Shown one piece after another: positions 59,221 through 64,000 of a DNA stretch of 64,000 bases; within the stretch, counting starts at the first letter, position 1; each line of letters opens with the position of its first letter. The stretch comes from Liquidambar formosana (Eukaryota; Streptophyta; Magnoliopsida; Saxifragales; Altingiaceae), in assembly GCA_039720395.1 (NCBI GenBank), contig CM077831.1, positions 3,018,003-3,082,002 on the forward strand, read 5' to 3'. Both the position numbers and the translations under genes were made by a program. A model generated the notes under the pieces. It ran no database searches. It was not told the origin of the DNA and was given only the letters and a program-made list of their open reading frames with translations.

Positions 59221-59316
59221 GCCATAGATTTGGAATCAACTTTTCTTTTACCTTATTTCCCTGATTAAGTTCCTCCCTGACCTTACATGTGGAAAAGGCC
59301 CTTTTGTATCTCATAG

Positions 59317-59780
59317 ATCCTCTGTGCTCAAGTAATGAAGGAAGCAATCGAAGAGTGTGACAAACCGGGGAATTTAGGAGAGGACAAGTACCGTGCTACA
59401 TCGTTAGAGTCCTTAATCGATTTCAGCGTTTCGGAGAAAGGAAAAAAGGTTCAGCCACTTTCAACCGAGGTCCAAACTGGAACTCATGACTGCAAGATCG
59501 GAAGTGGAGTCGCGATGGTGGGAAGCGACGCAGTGGCGTGCCACCAGCCGAGCTATCCCTATGCGGTGTTTTATTGTCATGCAACACACAGCACAAGGAC
59601 TTGCATGGCAACGTTGGTGGATGCTGATGGGGTGAAATCTAGGCAGTGGCCATTTGCCACATTGATACATCGACTTGGAACCCAAAGAATTTGGCCTTTC
59701 AACAGTTGAAAGTTAAGCCTGGCACTGTCCCTGTCTGCCATTTTGTTCCCAATGGTCACATTGTGTCGGTTTCCAAGTAG
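59317..59780 (+). pseudogene. BURP-domain protein gene, C-terminal half
   Basis: A possible acceptor (CTCATAG|ATCCTC) at 59316 opens the frame ILCAQVMKEAIEECDKPG, then YRATSLESLIDFSVSE, and the four BURP CH motifs. These are CH at ACHQPSYPYAVFYCH (exactly ten residues between the first two), AVAICHIDTSTWNPKN and TVPVCHFVPNGHI. The stop is TAG 59778-59780. A one-base loss near 59641-59645, between the second and third CH, breaks the frame. Without it the domain would be complete and end normally in SVSK. Upstream exons are not adjacent: the palindrome cluster and DUF247 fragment lie there instead. The first nine codons overlap the end of the N-terminal half at 42513. Confidence 0.88.
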
Positions 59781-61590
59781 AAATCTCGATCTGCAAAAGG
59801 CCTCAAGAACACGTTGGTCTTCTTTTTCTTTTTTTTTCCTGTTTTTTTTTTCCTTCAGTACTAGGTCGTTGTGTTGTTGGAATAAGATCACGTAGTACTA
59901 TTTGTTCCACTTAGTACTATATATGCACGGATGAACTTCAACCATGATACATTTTTGGTTGCAGGTATCTGTGTTTTGTATGTGTATGTATGCTTTCAAT
60001 ATGTGAAAAAGTTTGATGAAGATGTCTCTGGCTTGAATTTTACTGGTAAATTACGACACCCTCCCTCCCTGAATAATAGTTTCTTTTGTTGTTATTTTAT
60101 TTTTTGGGGGGACTATCTCAAAATTTTTATTCTCGTCTGAAAGTCAATGAATCAATTTTAATTAATTTTCAAAATTACCATTCCTCATGATATAAATTAC
60201 ACAACAAAGATAAATTAAGTAATATCCCTTGCCATTGTGGCCTTGTGGGTTAAATTGATCGAAATACACGTGCTTGAACCCAGAAAGCACTGATCAATAA
60301 GCTAGCCAAGAGGAACCAAATTCATTAGGTGTTTGAGAAAAAACTCTAAAATCCCTAGATTGTTATCCGTTTATTTTTTTCTAAATTAGGGCTTCTACTT
60401 CGGTATACTATAGTTTGAAGGGCCATAATTAGTGGTTAAAATGCTTGTTATAGGAAAAAACTATCCTTTTACAGTCATTTGTAGGGGCATGGAGACGACT
60501 GAAATCATTGTGGTAAAATTGAATCTAGTAATTTTGCTTTGAGGGTACAAAATGGCTATGCATTAAAAGAAGTGATTAAAATAAAATTGGCCATAGAGAG
60601 AATTGGATTTGAAATCGGAACCAAACTCAACCGGTCGAGTGAACCCTTTAATTGATCGGTCGACATACATAGCGACCAATCAATACTTCAACTTGACCAT
60701 TTAAAAGGAAGACAGAAGCTCTTCTCCATGCAATTCTTCAGGAAGTTCAAAAAATAGCAAAAGTCACCCCCAGTCGATCGGGTCATCGAGTTTGTTCTGT
60801 TTTCCATACAAATGCATGATTTCACTTCAAACCAATTAGAGGATCCAATTTCGATTGCCTCGCAATTTTTGAGTCGAATTCCATGTTTTAATGGAGCTTA
60901 ACTTGATTTTTATTTTTTTTTAATTTTCAAAATTATTGTCACATTCCAAAATTTAATAATTCTTTTTATTTCATTCTCTAAAATACCCTTAAAAATGTAT
61001 TTTATCTTTTTCTAATGTTTTATATATTTGATTGCAAAATTGGAATGTCAAAACATATATATTAATATGAAAGCATTTAATAGGATTTCCTAAAAAAAAC
61101 ATGTTTTTTCAAAGAGAACAATCAATCAGGATCGGAGGGAGTAAATGGTTTTTTGTTATTAATTTATTTATTATATTGTTAAAGGAACTTCTATGGAAAG
61201 AGGAAAATTTATTGATGAAAAAGAAATCGATAAACCTACCTAAACAACGGGGACGAATGTACCTTATCCCTCAAAGATGCCAAAAAAAAAAAAAACAAAA
61301 AAAAAACAAAGAGATGCGAGATGCGTGCAGGAAAGCCTTGAAAGAAAAAAAAAAGAAAAAGAGAAGAGATAGTCTAAACTCTTAAGTATAGAAGATCTTG
61401 TTGTTCTAAAGGAATCGATCTAACGACATGGAAGTAAGATCCTGCTTATCTCTAAGAATAGTCCACTCCATTAATTGCTATCATGCTTACTCAACTGATC
61501 TACAACAATAAATGTACGTTCACATACATATAATAGCTAGGGCTTCGCTCGGATCATATATGCATCATAAATTAAACGAAAAGATACATT
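59781..61590. other. Intergenic DNA, including 3' UTRs
   Basis: 59781-59930 is probably the 3' UTR of the BURP half. From about 61590 the plus strand shows the 3' UTR of copy 3. Between them are only AT-rich DNA and A/T runs. The frames 59931-60140 and 61101-61385 (poly-Lys end) have no domain. Confidence 0.55.
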
Positions 61591-61804
61591 ACATTCATGG
61601 GTTTTTTATTACACCAAAGAAAGATAACAGCCCCCACATCACAACACCACCAAAGTGACACTACAAAGAAACCAAACCCAGAACAACACAGAAAAAAGAC
61701 ACGTACCCAACAGGAATTTAAAAGCAAACTCAATGAAGAACCCATGAAAACACAACATGGACACCTACATACATGTCCTCCAAACAATTTTAGATAATGG
61801 TTAA

Positions 61805-62017
61805 TCATTTGCCTTTTGGAGCGGGAGGTGAAGACGTATGCTTATTACCTTGAACAAATTTCGATTTTTCTTTCAATGTAGCATCTTTTTTAACAGTGAA
61901 CTTATTAGCAGTAGGGGTACCCTGTACGTGAGGTTGAGCTGTGGACGTCGAATCACCTTGAGAAAAATCCGAACCTTCCATTGAAAAATTACCTCCGACA
62001 TCTACGGTATTCGACAT
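61805..62017 (-). CDS. Small Ser/Thr-rich protein, copy 3 (intact)
   Basis: This is the only intact member of the local family: 70 codons, ATG at 62015-62017, TGA at 61805-61807. The sequence order is MSNTVDVGGNFSMEGSDF, SQGDSTSTAQPHVQG, ANKFTVKKDATLKEK and SKFVQGNKHTSSPPAPKG. It is hydrophilic, with no signal peptide, membrane segment or Cys. Two halves resemble each other (GSDFSQGDSTST and KSKFVQGNKHTS), suggesting an internal duplication. The coding exon starts at 62044 after an intron at 62045-62153 (109 bp, GTTTG|GTGAGA, TGTCACAG|GTTGAG) in the 5' UTR. The start was chosen because it is the first ATG in the exon and aligns with copy 2. The 3' UTR is shared with the other copies. I do not recognise the family and cannot assign a function. 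It could be a lineage-restricted gene. Confidence 0.65.
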   Translation of the reverse strand: MSNTVDVGGNFSMEGSDFSQGDSTSTAQPHVQGTPTANKFTVKKDATLKEKSKFVQGNKHTSSPPAPKGK

Positions 62018-62153
62018 CTTGCTTTGGCAAATGCTACGCTCAACCTGTGACAGAAATAATTGATAATTAATTAAGCTAGATATATATATCTTTAGTGTGA
62101 TTTAACATGAAAATAGTACGATAAATAAATTTTAAAAAAAAAAACTCTCTCAC

Positions 62154-62600
62154 CAAACACAAAGCACAAAAAGGACCAGATCACGAGAGGAGAGGAGCTC
62201 GTTTTAGTGAGGAAACTGAGCTGCCGGGATCTTTATTTATTCGGTGAGCAGTTGAAATTGGACAGTCGAGATTTACTAGTTCAGGATCCGGAAAATCGGA
62301 CGGTGGTGGATTGCCTGAAGTCAGCGCGCGGTACTTTTTTTTTTGGGTCTTAATTTCCAAGCAAGTAATTTTTCTTTTCTTTTCTTCTTTTCTTTTTTCT
62401 TTCTTTTTTTTTTTTTTTTTTTTCTAGAGAAAAATGAATTCTTACTTCATGCTCATATGATATATAAATACATAATAGACCATGAATTAATAACTCGTTA
62501 TAGTTTAATATCCACCAAATGGCCCCGGCTAAGATTCTTGGACATGAATTTTTATTAGGGGAAAAGAAATGGTGACGAAGTTTTGGCATATCCTTTGGAT
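62154..62600 (-). promoter_or_regulatory. First exon and promoter of copy 3
   Basis: On the minus strand the 5' UTR exon ends at 62154, with a TATA-like AATAAATAAAGATCC at about 62229-62243. Upstream come blocks shared with copies 1 and 2: AATCTCGACTGTCCAATTTC, CCACCGTCCGATTTTCC and GCGCGCTGACTTCAGGC, then TTGGAAATTAAGACC. A T-run at 62385-62424 and AT-rich DNA follow. Confidence 0.5.
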
Positions 62601-62639
62601 TCTTATTACATCATGCATCATAGTTAAACTTCTAACATA

Positions 62640-63030
62640 CAAGTCTAGACCCTAAGTTGTTAGGTGAAGGATATAATTAAACAGGTAAATGACGCTATGT
62701 TAAATTTGATAATTAATCGATATGGGATGTGTATTTTTCCAATACTCTCCCTCACGCGCGCGCGTGTAGGTCTAGGCCTAACAATACAAACGGACCTATC
62801 ATATAGATAACAAACCATGTTAAGGTTCCAACTTTTCAACCTAAAAGTCTAAATTATTAAGTAGAGGACCCAAATATATATATGAAATCATGATAAACTT
62901 GATATTTAATTGATGTGAAATGTGGAACTTCACAATACTCCACCTTACTTGCAAGTCTAACAATAAAATCAGAGACGTATCACGTGGACAACGAAACGGG
63001 TTAGGAATGCCATATTCTGATACCATTTGA
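62640..63030 (-). repeat. Retroelement-like debris, tandem pair of ~190 bp
   Basis: Two diverged copies share the theme AAGTCTA...TTGTTAGGTGAAGGA, then AATACTC(T)CC(C/A)C, TCTAACAATA and ACGTGGACAAC (about 62640-62815 and 62840-63000). TCTGATACCATTTGAA at 63016-63031 reads in reverse as TTCAAATGGTATCAGA, an initiator-Met primer site. This suggests an old Copia-type element on the minus strand. No LTR pair is visible. Confidence 0.4.
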
Positions 63031-63454
63031 AAAAAAAAATTTCATTCATAATGGATTGCTTAATTACAAAAGAACCTTGTTAGGATTTAAATAGAAGTCT
63101 AGAGATAACCTATGTATCAAATACTAGAGTTAAATTAAGCTTAATCATATATTTTCAAACATTCTCAATCTCTTAAATCAAATCACACTAACCCGGCCAC
63201 TCATTAAGATTGTGATGAGGGGTGAGACTCCTTTCCATTTACTGGATGGTCCAGTGAAATATGGACCATTCATAGCACATAGAGGCCACCAATTTATGTG
63301 GGACCCATCATAAATGAATGGCTTAGATTTCATTGGACAATTTAGTTAATGTAGAGGATCCTTACCCTATGACGAGATACACTAAAAGAGACTTGATGTA
63401 TCTCATTTACTTTGTACATGATCTCTTATATATATATATATATAGATATAATCC

Positions 63455-63580
63455 CGGTTAAGTCAGTACGTGTCGATATAAGTTATATCAACATCATGTA
63501 TTAGGAGTTGTACTACATTCATTGACCTAATGTACCTCGAAATCTACTAATGCACGACATATAACCCCCGTAATCCTATA
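63455..63580. repeat. Partial third copy of the 185-bp MITE-like repeat
   Basis: TCGATATAAGTTATATCAAC, then TTGTACTACATTCATTGACC and ACTAATGCACGACATATAAC match the pair at 15711-16085. TATATA runs border both sides, as at the other site. Confidence 0.6.
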
Positions 63581-64000
63581 TATATATATATATATAGAAT
63601 TCCCTTCTTATGAGGTTAATCTAACCTAACTTTGCGTTAGGTCACCCTCCAAAACTATACATGTGAATCATATTTTACAAAACCAACCGTTGAATTAGAT
63701 AACTTTATCATCAGTGGCGGATCCAGGAATTTATGCTAGGGGGGCGACTTTCTTTGGATGTAATTGTGTTTTTTTTTTTCCCCTCTTTCTAACTTTATAA
63801 ATTAAATAATCATTTGAAGTAGCCTTCTACATACAATAAAATTAATAAGAACAAAGAAAATTTTTTGAACTTAATAATTAATACAAAAACTTAAATATTC
63901 ATTGATAATTTCTTTTTCTTTTTTTATAGAGTAATGTATGTATTAAACCAAAAAGGGGCATAACCCAAGGACATGAGACATATACAAGCACTAACCAAGA
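63581..64000. other. Intergenic DNA at the window end
   Basis: CAGTGGCGGATCCAGGAATT at 63713-63732, followed by GGGGGGCGAC, is a phrase often seen at the edge of dispersed plant repeats. The repeat would continue beyond the window or into the AT-rich DNA here. Nothing else is recognised. Confidence 0.4.

Overview
This window looks like nuclear DNA of a flowering plant, probably a dicot. It is AT-rich, its introns are short GT-AG, its LTR elements have primer sites complementary to initiator-Met tRNA, and it carries plant families (BURP domain, DUF247, MULE, CACTA, hAT, SIRE-like Copia). I see no rRNA, tRNA or CRISPR. The species cannot be named from this sequence. Most of the window is transposable-element DNA. 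Host coding sequence is sparse and mostly broken.

Layout. 0.95-2.0 kb: a complete non-autonomous hAT element with an 8-bp target duplication. 2.7-4.5 kb: a decayed copy (copy 1) of an unrecognised small Ser/Thr-rich protein gene on the minus strand, with its promoter-like upstream region repeated behind it. 6.4-14.5 kb: an 8.1-kb CACTA transposon with a CTT target duplication. It carries a 247-bp tandem array, three exons captured from a plant NECAP (ear-binding coat-associated) gene, other orphan exons and a LINE fragment. 16.6-23.0 kb: a 6.4-kb foldback element whose arms run into a tandem array with two alternating monomer types. 23.5-35.9 kb: copy 2 of the small gene, split by an 11.7-kb SIRE-like Copia element that holds three further LTR insertions, one of them inside another.

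36.6-42.5 kb: a solo LTR, a TATA box and possible signal-peptide exon of a BURP gene, a deleted Ty3/gypsy-type element (with its own nested solo LTR), then the N-terminal half of the BURP protein. 46.5-56.3 kb: a MULE transposase gene with frame damage, flanked by a 3 x 651-bp tandem array on one side and degenerate ~190-bp repeats on the other. 57.5-59.8 kb: a DUF247 C-terminal fragment, a dense cluster of about twelve short palindromes, and the C-terminal half of a BURP gene. 61.8-62.6 kb: copy 3 of the small gene, the only copy with an intact ATG-to-stop frame.

The three small-gene copies share strand, 5'-UTR intron, promoter motifs and 3' UTR, so they are a dispersed local family of which two members have died. 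The BURP halves are collinear and overlap by about nine codons. They are either one gene torn apart or two truncated tandem paralogues, and the same palindromic repeat lies next to both broken ends. The strongest unusual signals are the palindrome cluster, the foldback element with higher-order repeats, and the NECAP capture by the CACTA element.
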